DNA of 64,000 bases from Demequina sp. NBRC 110055. GTDB taxonomy: Bacteria; Actinomycetota; Actinomycetes; Actinomycetales; Demequinaceae. Below are positions 35,023-43,637 of the stretch, piece after piece. The DNA is taken from contig NZ_BBRL01000004.1 of the NCBI RefSeq assembly GCF_002090135.1, forward strand, positions 248,001 to 312,000. The letters run 5' to 3'. The first letter of the stretch is position 1; each line of letters starts with the position of its first letter. The notes beneath the pieces were generated by a model that made no database searches, was not told the DNA's origin, and was given only the letters and a program-made list of their open reading frames with translations. Made by a program: the position numbers and the translations under genes.

Positions 35023-35970
35023 TCAGATCTTCGATCCGGTCAGGGCGACGGACTCGATGATCTGACGCTGGAAGATCAGGAACACGATCAGGATGGGCAG
35101 CACCGAGATCACCGACGCGGTCATGATGAGCGGGTAGTCGCGCTGGGTGGCGTACTGCACGTTCATGTTCGCAATGACGACCTGGAGGGTCTGCTTCTCC
35201 GGCGTGTTCAGGTAGATGATCGGCGCGAGGTAGTCGTTCCACACCGCCATGAACCACAGGATGAACTGCGCGGCGATGGCGGGTCGAATCAGCGGGACGA
35301 TGATCGTCCAGAAGATGCGCAGATAGGACGCGCCATCGATCTTCGCGGCCTCCACCAGGCCATCCGGCACGTTGTGCAGGTACTGGCGCAGGAAGAAGAT
35401 CATGATGACATTGCCCAAGATGACGGGCACGATCAGCGGCAGCAGGGTGTCGACCCAGCCGATGTTCGAGAACATCACGAACTGCGGAATCATCAGCGTG
35501 GGGAACGGCACCATCATGCCGCTCAGCAGCGCGATGAAGATCGCGTTCTTTCCCGGCAGGCGCAGCTTGGCGAGCGCGAACGCTGCCAGCGACGAGAAGA
35601 CGGTGCCGATGATGGTCACCGTGCCCGCCACGATCAGCGAGTTCTTGATGCCGGACAGGACAAACGTGTCGTCGAAGACGCGGATGTAGTTCTCCCACAC
35701 GAACGGATCAGGGATCCACTGCGGGGGCAATGAATAGACGGCTTCCTTGGTCTTCAGCGACGTGGACAGCATCCACACCAGCGGGGCCGCCATGAACACG
35801 GCGCCGATCGACAGGATGCCGAAGAGCGTCCAGTTGAGGGCTTTGTTTTCCTTCGATCCGGACATGCCTGCGAAGGGGTTACGACGGCCGAGGCGCGGGG
35901 CGCGGTTCTCGGTCTCGGTCAGCTGTGCGGCAGTGGACGCCGCAGCGGCGGTATTGGTGGTCAGGCTCAT
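35023..35970 (-). CDS. Arabino-oligosaccharide ABC permease, MalG type
   Basis: A 315-residue permease with six predicted helices and the EAA loop DGLVEAAKIDGASYLRIFWTIIVPLIRP near residue 220. A ~45-residue polar N-terminal extension precedes TM1. The gene follows the MalF-type permease by 16 bases and is followed by the GH43 gene after one base. It forms the channel with its MalF partner. The substrate assignment comes from the surrounding arabinan enzymes, not from the permease itself. Confidence 0.88.
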   Translation of the reverse strand: MSLTTNTAAAASTAAQLTETENRAPRLGRRNPFAGMSGSKENKALNWTLFGILSIGAVFMAAPLVWMLSTSLKTKEAVYSLPPQWIPDPFVWENYIRVFDDTFVLSGIKNSLIVAGTVTIIGTVFSSLAAFALAKLRLPGKNAIFIALLSGMMVPFPTLMIPQFVMFSNIGWVDTLLPLIVPVILGNVIMIFFLRQYLHNVPDGLVEAAKIDGASYLRIFWTIIVPLIRPAIAAQFILWFMAVWNDYLAPIIYLNTPEKQTLQVVIANMNVQYATQRDYPLIMTASVISVLPILIVFLIFQRQIIESVALTGSKI

Positions 35971-35986
35971 GGGTCTCTCCTCACGC

Positions 35987-36940
35987 CTATTCGATCGAGA
36001 ACTCGTTGCGCTTGTTCATGCGGAACTGGATCACCGTGACGATGAGGACCAGGATTCCGAGCACAAGCGCCATCGAGGTGGCGTAACCCATCTGGAGGTT
36101 CCTGAAAGCCTTGTTCCAGATGTACCAGACGAGCGAGGCGGTGCTCCATTCGGGACCACCGGTGGGCGTCATGATGTTGATCTCGGTGAAGATCATGGAT
36201 CCGGCGATGATGTTGGTCACCACCAGGAAGAAGGTGACGGGGCGCACCATGGGCATCGTGATGGTGCGGAAGCGGCGCCAGGCGCCTGCACCATCAAGGG
36301 CGGCGGCCTCGTACAGGGAGCGCGGCACAGACTGCACGGCCGCGAGGTACAGGATCGTCGAGTAGCCCAGGCCCTTCCAGATCGCCATGATGATCAGCGC
36401 GGGCTTGGACCACGTGGAGTCCATCAGCCAGTTGGGGCCGTCGATGCCGAAGATCGACAGGAACTGATTCACCAGGCCGAAGTCACCGTTGTAGGCCCAC
36501 TGCCACAGGATCGCGATCGCCGCGAGGGACGAGATCACCGGGATGTAGTAGACCGTGCGGAAGAAGGTGCGGCCAGGGATCTTGCGGGCGAGGGCGAGCG
36601 CGAGGCCCAGCGACAACGCCAGCCCGATCGGGATACCGATCATGTAGAACACCGTGTTCCACAGGGCCTTCCAGAAGTACGGGTCCTGGACGAGTAGGAC
36701 GTAGTTGTCGAACCCGATGAACGTCATGTTCCCCAGGCCGTTCCAGTTCGTCAGCGACGCGTACACCGAGAAGCCGAGCGGGAACAGCAGGAACGCGAGC
36801 CAGCCGATGACGGGCGCGGCCATGAAGGCGCCGGCCCAGATGTACTCCTTGCGATGGAGCTTGCGATTGGCCTTACGGGAGGCCTTGATGTCCGCTTTCG
36901 TCCACGTGGACTGCGGAGCCGATGGTGACGTGACGCTCAT
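35987..36940 (-). CDS. Arabino-oligosaccharide ABC permease, MalF type
   Basis: A 317-residue permease with a basic N-terminus (KASRKANRKLHRKEY), six helices and the EAA loop RSLYEAAALDGAGAWRRFRTITMPMVRP near residue 225. It follows the binding-protein gene after a ~75-base gap that contains a strong hairpin. Like the other sugar operon in this window, no ATPase gene accompanies it. Confidence 0.88.
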   Translation of the reverse strand: MSVTSPSAPQSTWTKADIKASRKANRKLHRKEYIWAGAFMAAPVIGWLAFLLFPLGFSVYASLTNWNGLGNMTFIGFDNYVLLVQDPYFWKALWNTVFYMIGIPIGLALSLGLALALARKIPGRTFFRTVYYIPVISSLAAIAILWQWAYNGDFGLVNQFLSIFGIDGPNWLMDSTWSKPALIIMAIWKGLGYSTILYLAAVQSVPRSLYEAAALDGAGAWRRFRTITMPMVRPVTFFLVVTNIIAGSMIFTEINIMTPTGGPEWSTASLVWYIWNKAFRNLQMGYATSMALVLGILVLIVTVIQFRMNKRNEFSIE

Positions 36941-36970
36941 CCTCGATCCTTACCTTGTCGGGAGGGGGGT

Positions 36971-37000
36971 GGGGGGCCGGCGCGCGAGCGCCGACCCCCC
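36971..37000 (-). terminator. Hairpin between binding-protein and permease genes of the arabinan operon
   Basis: A 13-base stem (36971-36983 with 36988-37000, one mismatch) closes a 4-base loop 14 bases past the binding-protein stop. There is no T-run. Position and form match the hairpin at 15793-15828. Confidence 0.7.
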
Positions 37001-37014
37001 AGTCCTTCCGTCTA

Positions 37015-38421
37015 TCAGCCGGCGGCCTTGGCCTGTTCGGCCGAGACCCACGACTGGTCGAGCAGCATCTGCATCTCGGGCTGCTTAGCGGCGAGGAAGT
37101 CCGCGGCCGTCTGCGAGCCGTTGTCGACGACGTTCTCGATGCCGATCCAGAAGTTGTCGTACCACTCCGGGGTGTAGGTCCAGGTACCCGGCAGCGGGCG
37201 ACCCTTCTCCATGGCGATGTCGAGGAAGGCCTGCGAGTTGGCGGGCCAGCCGGTCGCCTCGGCGTCGGTCTCGATCCACTCGCCGGTGGCGTAGTCGATC
37301 AGGTTCGGGATCTGCACCTTGTTCTCGGCGAGGATCTTCTGTGCCTCGAGGTTGGTGGACAGGTAGGTCGCGAGCTGAGCCGCGAGCTCCTTGTTCTTGG
37401 AGTTCTCGGACACGGCGATGCCGAGCGATCCCAGCCAGGTCGACCAGTCGTCACCCTCGTTGGCCACGGGGTAGGGGATGACGTCGTAGCCGAAGACCTC
37501 GGGGTTGTTCGCCGCGACGTCGTTGTAAGTTGCGATGTCCCACGGGGCGACGGGGAAGAAGCCGATCTCGCCGGCCATCCAGCGCTGGTAGGTGTCGAGC
37601 GTCTGTGCCTGCTCGGCCGAGGGGGTCACGCCCTCAACGAGGCCAAGGTCGGCGAACCACTGGAGCGCCTCGGCGAACTCGGGGGTGTCGACCGTGACCG
37701 TCTTGTTGTCCTCGGAGATCCAGTCAGCGCCGGCGCCCCAGATGAACGCCTGCGAGTTCCAGGTCACGTTGAGGCCGGTGCCCCACTGGTCCAGCTCGCC
37801 GTCACCGTCGGTGTCCTGGGTGAGCTGCTTGGCGATGTCGACGAATTCGTCGAACGTGAGGGGCTCGGTGGGCGACGGCGGCTCGATGCCGGCCTCTTCA
37901 AACATCACGGTGTTGTAGCCGAAGCCGAAGGGGCCCACGTCCTTGGGAAGACCGTAGAGGGCACCGGTGCCCATCTCGCCGGTCTCCTTGTCGAAGCGGT
38001 AGGCCGTGGTGCCGAAGTCCCAGACGTTGTCGATGGTCGCCTGGTCGACGTACTCGGTGAGGTCCGCGAGCACGTTCGCGTACACATAGCCCTGCATGCG
38101 GCCGGACTCGATGTAGAACACGTCGGGGACCTGGTTGCCCGCGATGGCCGCCTGCAGCTTGGTCGCGTACTGGTCGGCGTCCGTGATGATCATGTTGACC
38201 TCGGCGCCGGTCTCCTCCTCGAAGGCCGCGATCGCGGTCTCGTAGGCAAGCTTGTCGTACTCACCGCCGCGGAACATGAAGGTGAGCTCGTTGGGAGCGT
38301 CACCGCCCGACGTGTCGGGCTCCTCGCTGGCATTGCCCTCGGAACCGTCCGAGGAGCAGGCGGCGAGCAGCAGAGCGCCCGCCACGGTCACGGCTACCGC
38401 CGAAAGACCCTTCCTTCGCAT
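37015..38421 (-). CDS. Arabino-oligosaccharide-binding lipoprotein
   Basis: A 468-residue family-1 solute-binding protein. The signal peptide ends in the lipobox LLAAC with C22 as lipid anchor, followed by a Ser/Glu/Asp-rich linker. The mature part contains NQVPDVFYIESGRMQGYV and APWDIATYNDVAANNPEVFGYDVIPYP, typical of oligosaccharide-binding proteins. ATG 38421 is chosen because the signal peptide begins there; the frame is open to 38622 but the extension is unlike a signal. It is the first gene of the ABC - GH43 - DUF624 operon, under a promoter with a TTTACAACGAT operator. Confidence 0.92.
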   Translation of the reverse strand: MRRKGLSAVAVTVAGALLLAACSSDGSEGNASEEPDTSGGDAPNELTFMFRGGEYDKLAYETAIAAFEEETGAEVNMIITDADQYATKLQAAIAGNQVPDVFYIESGRMQGYVYANVLADLTEYVDQATIDNVWDFGTTAYRFDKETGEMGTGALYGLPKDVGPFGFGYNTVMFEEAGIEPPSPTEPLTFDEFVDIAKQLTQDTDGDGELDQWGTGLNVTWNSQAFIWGAGADWISEDNKTVTVDTPEFAEALQWFADLGLVEGVTPSAEQAQTLDTYQRWMAGEIGFFPVAPWDIATYNDVAANNPEVFGYDVIPYPVANEGDDWSTWLGSLGIAVSENSKNKELAAQLATYLSTNLEAQKILAENKVQIPNLIDYATGEWIETDAEATGWPANSQAFLDIAMEKGRPLPGTWTYTPEWYDNFWIGIENVVDNGSQTAADFLAAKQPEMQMLLDQSWVSAEQAKAAG

Positions 38422-38563
38422 GATGTATGCCTCTCTCTGATCATCGTTGATGAGTGAGGTCCCGCCCGCCGGTCCGCCGAACTCACACCCCATAAGGATG
38501 CCTGCTCGCCGGTCCCCCGGTCCTCCTTGACCCCTGGCTCGGATCCGGCACCGCGCCGGCTCC

Positions 38564-38607
38564 TTTACAACGATGGAACTTTGACACAGCGCGAGGCGCC
38601 CGGTCAA
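38564..38607 (-). promoter_or_regulatory. Promoter and operator of the arabinan ABC operon
   Basis: Read on the minus strand: TTGACC (38607-38602), a 17-base spacer, then TCAAAG (38584-38579) as -10. The operator TTTACAACGATGGAAC (plus strand 38564-38579) follows the -10 directly. This is the same arrangement as at the GH127 promoter. Confidence 0.65.
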
Positions 38608-38755
38608 GCCGGGGATGGTCACGATTCGGACAAGGACGCCGCGACAATCCGTTTAGCAGGAACTTCACCCCGATGCCCCCGGCGCTGGACACGCCTTCCA
38701 CGCGCCCCGTCCAGCTGGACGCACCGTCCGCCGTCGCCGCGCACACGGGGTACGG

Positions 38756-38804
38756 TTGACGAATGTGGCGCCCTCAAGGCACCATTTTCCTTACAACGAT
38801 GTAG
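38756..38804 (+). promoter_or_regulatory. Promoter and operator of the GH27-GH43-GH51 operon
   Basis: TTGACG at 38756-38761 can act as -35; the -10 is weak (CACCAT at 38780-38785). The operator TTACAACGATGTAG at 38791-38804 is the most symmetric copy of the shared motif (TTACA...TGTAG). The GH27 ATG is only 20 bases further on. Confidence 0.6.
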
Positions 38805-38823
38805 ATAGAAGGTCGGCTCGAGG

Positions 38824-40122
38824 ATGCGCGCGAACACACCGCCCATGGGGTGGAACAGCTGGGACAGTTACGGCACCACGGTGACGGAGGACGAGGTACT
38901 CGCCAACGCGCGCCAGCTTGCCGAGCGCCTTCTGCCGCTCGGCTGGGACACCGTCGTGGTCGACATCGCGTGGTACGACCCGACCGCCCGTTCTCACGGC
39001 TACAACGACGATGCGCCGCTCACGCTCGACGCCTTCGGTCGCCAGATGCCGGCGGTCAACCGCTTCCCGTCGGCCGCCGATGGCGCCGGCTTCGCCCCGC
39101 TCGCCGCCGCCGTTCACGCGCTAGGCCTGAAGTTCGGTCTGCACATCATGCGCGGCATCCCTCGACTCGCGGTCGACCAGGACCTCCCGATTCACGGCAC
39201 CGAGTGGACCGCCTCGCAGGTCGTCGATCGCGACCACGTGTGCGCCTGGAACCCCGACAACTACGGGCTCAACCACGACCACCCCGGCGCGCAGGCGTAT
39301 TACGACGCGCAGGTGTCTCAGTTCGCCGCCTGGGGCGTGGACTTCATCAAGGCCGACGACATGCAGGCGCCCTATTACGAGCGCGAGATTGCCGCCTACG
39401 CGCAGGCCATCGAGCGCTCCGGCCGGGACATCTCGCTGTCGCTCTCCCCTGGCACCCACCTCTCGACGGCGCACCTGCCCCACCTGCGCGAGCACGCCCA
39501 GATGTGGCGAGTCTCGGACGACCTCTGGGACCGCTGGGAGGACGTGCACGCCCAGTTCGCGCGCATGGCGCGGTGGGCACCGTTCCAGCAGCCGGGCGGC
39601 TGGGCCGACGCCGACATGCTGCCCCTGGGCCGCATTGGCATCCGCGCCGAGCGCGGCGAGCCGCGTGACAGCCGGCTCACGCTCGACGAACAGCAAACGC
39701 TCCTCACGCTGTGGACCATGTCTCGCTCGCCCCTCATGGTGGGCGGAGACCTCCCCACGTCGCGCGACGACACCATCGCGTTGCTGACGAATCCCGCCAT
39801 CACCGAGGTGCTGCAAACGTCCGTCGACGGCAGGGAGATTGTCCGCGAGCCCCTCGAGGACGGTGACGGAGAGCTCATCGTCTGGACCGCGCGCTCCGCC
39901 ACCTCCGATCGCGCCTACGCGGCGGTCTTCTGGACGGGCCAGTCGGCTCACCAGGCAGGCGTCGAACTCAGCTCCCTTCTCGGCATCGGCCATGCTCGCA
40001 TCACCGCGACGGACCTGTGGCCGGGTCAGACCACATCGATCGAGTCCCACCGTCTCATCGCGACCGTGCCCGCGCACGGCGTCGCCTGGGTGGCACTCGA
40101 CACAACGGAGGCGCAGGCATGA
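38824..40122 (+). CDS. GH27 family glycosidase (alpha-galactosidase or beta-L-arabinopyranosidase)
   Basis: A 432-residue GH27 enzyme without signal peptide. The opening PPMGWNSWDSYG is diagnostic. D178 in FIKADDM is the likely nucleophile and D233 in WRVSDDLWD the acid/base. Where classical alpha-galactosidases have a DDCW segment, this protein has VVVDIAWYD, so the pocket for the sugar O4/O6 differs. Given its operon with GH43 and GH51 arabinan enzymes, a beta-L-arabinopyranosidase or a trimming alpha-galactosidase for RG-I side chains is plausible. It overlaps the next gene by four bases. Family call is firm; substrate is not. Confidence 0.85.
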   Translation: MRANTPPMGWNSWDSYGTTVTEDEVLANARQLAERLLPLGWDTVVVDIAWYDPTARSHGYNDDAPLTLDAFGRQMPAVNRFPSAADGAGFAPLAAAVHALGLKFGLHIMRGIPRLAVDQDLPIHGTEWTASQVVDRDHVCAWNPDNYGLNHDHPGAQAYYDAQVSQFAAWGVDFIKADDMQAPYYEREIAAYAQAIERSGRDISLSLSPGTHLSTAHLPHLREHAQMWRVSDDLWDRWEDVHAQFARMARWAPFQQPGGWADADMLPLGRIGIRAERGEPRDSRLTLDEQQTLLTLWTMSRSPLMVGGDLPTSRDDTIALLTNPAITEVLQTSVDGREIVREPLEDGDGELIVWTARSATSDRAYAAVFWTGQSAHQAGVELSSLLGIGHARITATDLWPGQTTSIESHRLIATVPAHGVAWVALDTTEAQA

Positions 40123-41207
40123 GCGACGTGCCAACGGCCGATGCTCCGGCACCGCCCGGACGCAGGCGCGCCTGGATAGTGGGCGGGGTCGCGACAGCGG
40201 TCGTCGCCGCCGCAGGCGTGGGCCTGGCGATCTGGTCGCCGTGGGGCTCCGGCGAGCCCGCCGCTACTCGGCTGGACATCGCGGGCGACATTGCGACGCA
40301 CGATCCCGCCCTCGTCGTGGGCGAAGAAGGCGAGGACTGGTACGTCTATTCCACCGGGGACGTGCGCAAGGGGCTCGGTGCTCCGCAGATTCGTCGCTCG
40401 AGCGACGAGGGTGCCACGTGGAAGTACGTGGGTACCGCCTGGGACGCCCAGACCCGTCCCGCGTGGGCGTATGAAGAGGTGCCGGGCGTCGAGAACTTCT
40501 GGGCCCCCGAGCTCTACGAGCACGATGGCACCTGGTACTTGTACTACTCGGCGTCCACCTTCGGCTCGAACCGTTCGGCCATCGGCCTGATGACCTCCCC
40601 CACCCTCGACGTGGACGACCCTGCCTACGGCTGGACCGATCAGGGACGGGTGTGGGGCTCGGACCCCGCGACCACCAACTACAACGCGATCGACCCCGGC
40701 ATCGTCGAGGACGCCCACGGGACCCCGTGGATGGCGTTCGGCTCCTTCTGGGGCGGCATCCAGATGATCAAGCTCGAGTGGCCCTCCGGGCTCGCCGTCG
40801 CGGACGCCGAGCCCGTCACCATCGCGACGCGCGGCAACGCGCTCAACGCGATCGAGGCACCGTACGTCGTCGAGCACGACGGCTGGTTCTATTTGTTCGT
40901 CTCGCGCGACAAGTGCTGCTCGGGGGTGGACTCGACCTACTCGATTGCGGTGGGCCGCTCCGAGAACGTTTCGGGCCCATACCTGGACTCGTGGGGCAAC
41001 GACATGCGGTTCGACGGCGGCGATGAACTGCTGAGCACCCGGGGCGACATGGTGGGCCCTGGCGGTCAGTCCTTGTCGAACGGCTACCTGGGACTTCACT
41101 ACTACGATGCCTCCAACGGCGGGCAGTTCCGTCTGGACATTCGCGAGCTCGGCTGGACCGATGACGGTTGGCCGGTGGCGTGGACGGAGGACGAACTGGC
41201 CGGCTGA
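40119..41207 (+). CDS. GH43 family arabinanase, membrane-anchored or secreted
   Basis: A 362-residue GH43 protein. After a basic N-terminus (GRRRAW) a single hydrophobic segment (about 18-40) serves as signal anchor or uncleaved signal. The catalytic set is D62 in ATHDPA, D192 in YNAIDPG and E246 in AIEAPYV. NFWAPELYEHDGTWYLYYS is the hallmark propeller segment, and DKCCSG is typical of endo-1,5-alpha-L-arabinanases. It probably cleaves arabinan at the cell surface, feeding the ABC importer. ATG overlaps the GH27 stop (ATGA). Confidence 0.88.
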   Translation: MSDVPTADAPAPPGRRRAWIVGGVATAVVAAAGVGLAIWSPWGSGEPAATRLDIAGDIATHDPALVVGEEGEDWYVYSTGDVRKGLGAPQIRRSSDEGATWKYVGTAWDAQTRPAWAYEEVPGVENFWAPELYEHDGTWYLYYSASTFGSNRSAIGLMTSPTLDVDDPAYGWTDQGRVWGSDPATTNYNAIDPGIVEDAHGTPWMAFGSFWGGIQMIKLEWPSGLAVADAEPVTIATRGNALNAIEAPYVVEHDGWFYLFVSRDKCCSGVDSTYSIAVGRSENVSGPYLDSWGNDMRFDGGDELLSTRGDMVGPGGQSLSNGYLGLHYYDASNGGQFRLDIRELGWTDDGWPVAWTEDELAG

Positions 41208-41288
41208 CGCCGCTGACCGCGGCCACGACGCCGCCCTACCCCGCTCAACCCCGCCGCATCGCCGCGGCACCCCACGCAAGGAGTTTCA

Positions 41289-42791
41289 ATGGCGACCATC
41301 ACTTTGCATCCCGACTTCCGTATCGGCCCCGTGGACCGACGCGTGTTCGGTTCCTTCGTCGAGCACCTGGGCCGCTGCGTCTATACCGGCGTGTACGAGC
41401 CCGGTCACGAGAGTGCCGACGAGTTCGGCTTTCGCGGCGACGTTGCGGAGCTGACCAAGGAGCTGGGCGTCACGCTCGTGCGCTATCCCGGCGGCAACTT
41501 CGTGTCCAACTATGTGTGGGAGGACGCGGTGGGCCCGGTCGAGGACCGCAAGCCCTTCCTCGACCTCGCCTGGCGCACCGTCGAGCCGAACCTCGTGGGC
41601 ACCGACGAGTTCCTGCAGTACTGCGAGCGTCAGGGCCTCGAGCCCATGATGGCCGTCAACCTCGGCACCCGCGGGGTCGCGGAGGCCGTCGCCCTGCTCG
41701 AGTACTGCAATGGCGAGGCCGGCACCAAGTGGGCCGACATGCGCATCGCCAACGGCCGCGAGAAGCCCTACGGCGTGAAGTTGTGGTGCCTGGGAAACGA
41801 GATGGACGGGCCGTGGCAGATTGGCCACAAGGACGCCCACGAGTACGGCAAGCTCGCCGCCGAGGCCGGCAAGGCCATGAGGCTCACCGACCCGAGCATC
41901 GAGCTCGTGGCGTGCGGGTCATCGTCGATGCAGATGGACACGTTCGGCGCGTGGGAGCGCACCGTGCTGTCGTACACGTACGACATCGTCGATCACATCT
42001 CCATGCACGCCTACTACGAGGAGGTCGACGGTGACCGCGCCTCGTTCCTGGGCTCGGGCACCGCGATGGAGCGCTTCGTGGAGCGCGTGGTCGCCTCGGC
42101 CGATGCCGTCGGTGCCGAGAAGCGCTCGGACAAGCGCATCACCATCTCGTTCGACGAGTGGAACGTGTGGTACCTCACCACGCGCTTCCCCGGCGAGGCC
42201 AACCTGCCCATCCAGCGCAATGCCCCGCGCATCATCGAGGACCGCTACTCGGGACTCGACGCCGTCGTCGTGGGTGACCTCATCACCACCTTGCTGCGTC
42301 ACACCGACCGCATCGCGATCGGCTGCCTCGCTCAGCTCGTGAACGTGATCGCTCCGATCATGACCGACCCCGCCGGTGCCGCCTGGCGTCAAACCACGTT
42401 CCACCCCTTCGCCGAGGCCGCACGTCTGGCCTCCGGCGAAGCACTCCAGGTCCAGGTCGACTCCGCGACGATGGCGACCGACAAGCACGGCGATGTGCCG
42501 ACGGTCACGGCAGCCGCGACCGTCGACCCCGACACCGGCGCACTGGCGCTGTTCGTCACGAACCGCTCCGCCACCGAGCAGACGGTGACGCTGCGCCACC
42601 CCGGCGCGACGGCCCGCATCGACGGTGGCACGGCCGTGTTGGCGGACTACGAGGGCGCCCGCGAGACCCAGGAGCACGCCGAGGCCTACGCCCCGGTTGA
42701 CGCCCTTCCCGTCGAGCACGGCGACGGCACCATCACGCTCCGCCTCGCACCGGAGTCGTGGACAGCGTTCCACGGGACGATGGAGTCCTGA
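41289..42791 (+). CDS. abfA: GH51 alpha-N-arabinofuranosidase
   Basis: A 500-residue GH51 enzyme. E171 in CLGNEMDGPWQ is the acid/base and E290 in SFDEWNVWY the nucleophile. The N-terminal GSFVEHLGRCVYTGVYEPGH and VRYPGGNFVSNYVWEDAVGP segments are family signatures. It is cytoplasmic and releases terminal L-arabinofuranose from imported oligosaccharides. AAGGAG lies ahead of ATG 41289. It is the third gene of GH27-GH43-GH51, about 80 bases after GH43, and is followed by a terminator. Confidence 0.95.
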   Translation: MATITLHPDFRIGPVDRRVFGSFVEHLGRCVYTGVYEPGHESADEFGFRGDVAELTKELGVTLVRYPGGNFVSNYVWEDAVGPVEDRKPFLDLAWRTVEPNLVGTDEFLQYCERQGLEPMMAVNLGTRGVAEAVALLEYCNGEAGTKWADMRIANGREKPYGVKLWCLGNEMDGPWQIGHKDAHEYGKLAAEAGKAMRLTDPSIELVACGSSSMQMDTFGAWERTVLSYTYDIVDHISMHAYYEEVDGDRASFLGSGTAMERFVERVVASADAVGAEKRSDKRITISFDEWNVWYLTTRFPGEANLPIQRNAPRIIEDRYSGLDAVVVGDLITTLLRHTDRIAIGCLAQLVNVIAPIMTDPAGAAWRQTTFHPFAEAARLASGEALQVQVDSATMATDKHGDVPTVTAAATVDPDTGALALFVTNRSATEQTVTLRHPGATARIDGGTAVLADYEGARETQEHAEAYAPVDALPVEHGDGTITLRLAPESWTAFHGTMES

Positions 42792-42836
42792 ACCTCTCCT
42801 CCAGGGACTCCATCGCCGCCGCGGACGACACAAGGG

Positions 42837-42870
42837 ACGCGGGGATCTGCCGACGGGCAGGTCCCCGCGT
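42837..42870 (+). terminator. Terminator of the GH27-GH43-GH51 operon
   Basis: The left arm ACGCGGGGATCTGCC pairs with GGCAGGTCCCCGCGT (15 pairs, one G-T) around a short loop, 46 bases past the GH51 stop. No long T-run. Confidence 0.75.
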
Positions 42871-42914
42871 TCGCGCGTCAGCCGTGGACACGGCCGATGC
42901 CGTAGCCAGGCTGG

Positions 42915-43604
42915 CTACTCCCCGTCGCCCTCGGGCTCGGCGGACGGCTCCGCCGTCGGCTCCGCCGTCGCCAGCGGGTTGTCCGGCAACACATTGGGAG
43001 CCGGGCGTGCAGAGTCAGCCAGCAGGTTGGCGGGCAGGCACTCGGCGCCCGCGGTCAGCGGCAGGTCCATGTCGAGCTCGGGTGACAGGGCGTCGCGCAA
43101 GCCCTCGTTCTCGGAATACCCAGTACCGAGCACAAGATCCACCGTGACGTCGTCGCGATCGTCCAGCACCATGTTCACGGTCGAGCCCGCAGGAGCCTCA
43201 AACTGAGTGGCGAGCGTATAGGCCTGGGCGATACCGTTCGCGCCAAACTGGATTTGCACGTAGTCGCCATACGGACGAGCCCAGTTCGTCGCCCCCGTCA
43301 CCAGGAAGCCACGCGCCTCGAGCAGCGTCGCGGTGTTGCCGGCCAGGCCCGACAGTTCGGTGCCGTTGTCCACCCGCAACACGACCTGGTCGTACGCCAC
43401 GGGCATCGCGCCGTTGGGAGGGCATACCAACGAGATGTCCGACTGGAAGTCGCTCGCGGGCGTCGTGAACGACGAGGCGAAGGGACCCTCGGCGTCGCCA
43501 CGCACCACAGCGGCGGCGGCGACGGCCATGGCGGCGAGGACGATGGCCAGCACGCCGAAGACGATGATCTGGCGCTCGCGGCGCCTGCGTCGCGCTACTG
43601 ACAC
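42915..43604 (-). CDS. LytR_C domain membrane protein
   Basis: A ~229-residue protein. A basic N-terminus (VARRRRRERQ) precedes one hydrophobic segment (IIVFGVLAIVLAAMAVAAAAVV); the outside part contains the LytR_C-like fold with VVLRVDNGTELSGLAGNTATLLEARGF and LVLGTGY. The C-terminus is Pro/Glu/Thr-rich with short AEPTAEPSAEP repeats. Function unknown; LytR_C domains are linked to cell-wall processes. GTG 43604 is favoured by GAGGTGGG about seven bases ahead; GTG 43622 is the alternative. It ends close to the preceding terminator and is transcribed away from tRNA-Ser. Confidence 0.78.
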   Translation of the reverse strand: MSVARRRRRERQIIVFGVLAIVLAAMAVAAAAVVRGDAEGPFASSFTTPASDFQSDISLVCPPNGAMPVAYDQVVLRVDNGTELSGLAGNTATLLEARGFLVTGATNWARPYGDYVQIQFGANGIAQAYTLATQFEAPAGSTVNMVLDDRDDVTVDLVLGTGYSENEGLRDALSPELDMDLPLTAGAECLPANLLADSARPAPNVLPDNPLATAEPTAEPSAEPEGDGE

Positions 43605-43637
43605 GTAGGTCCCACCTCGCACAGGGCTAGAACTTCT

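Larger units (their letters stand above)
38422..38823. other. 402-base divergent control region of the arabinan locus
   Basis: No gene seen. It holds the promoter and operator for the leftward ABC operon (38564-38607), those for the rightward GH27 operon (38756-38804), and a third CAACGAT core (reverse strand, 38443-38449) in the leftward leader. Confidence 0.6.
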
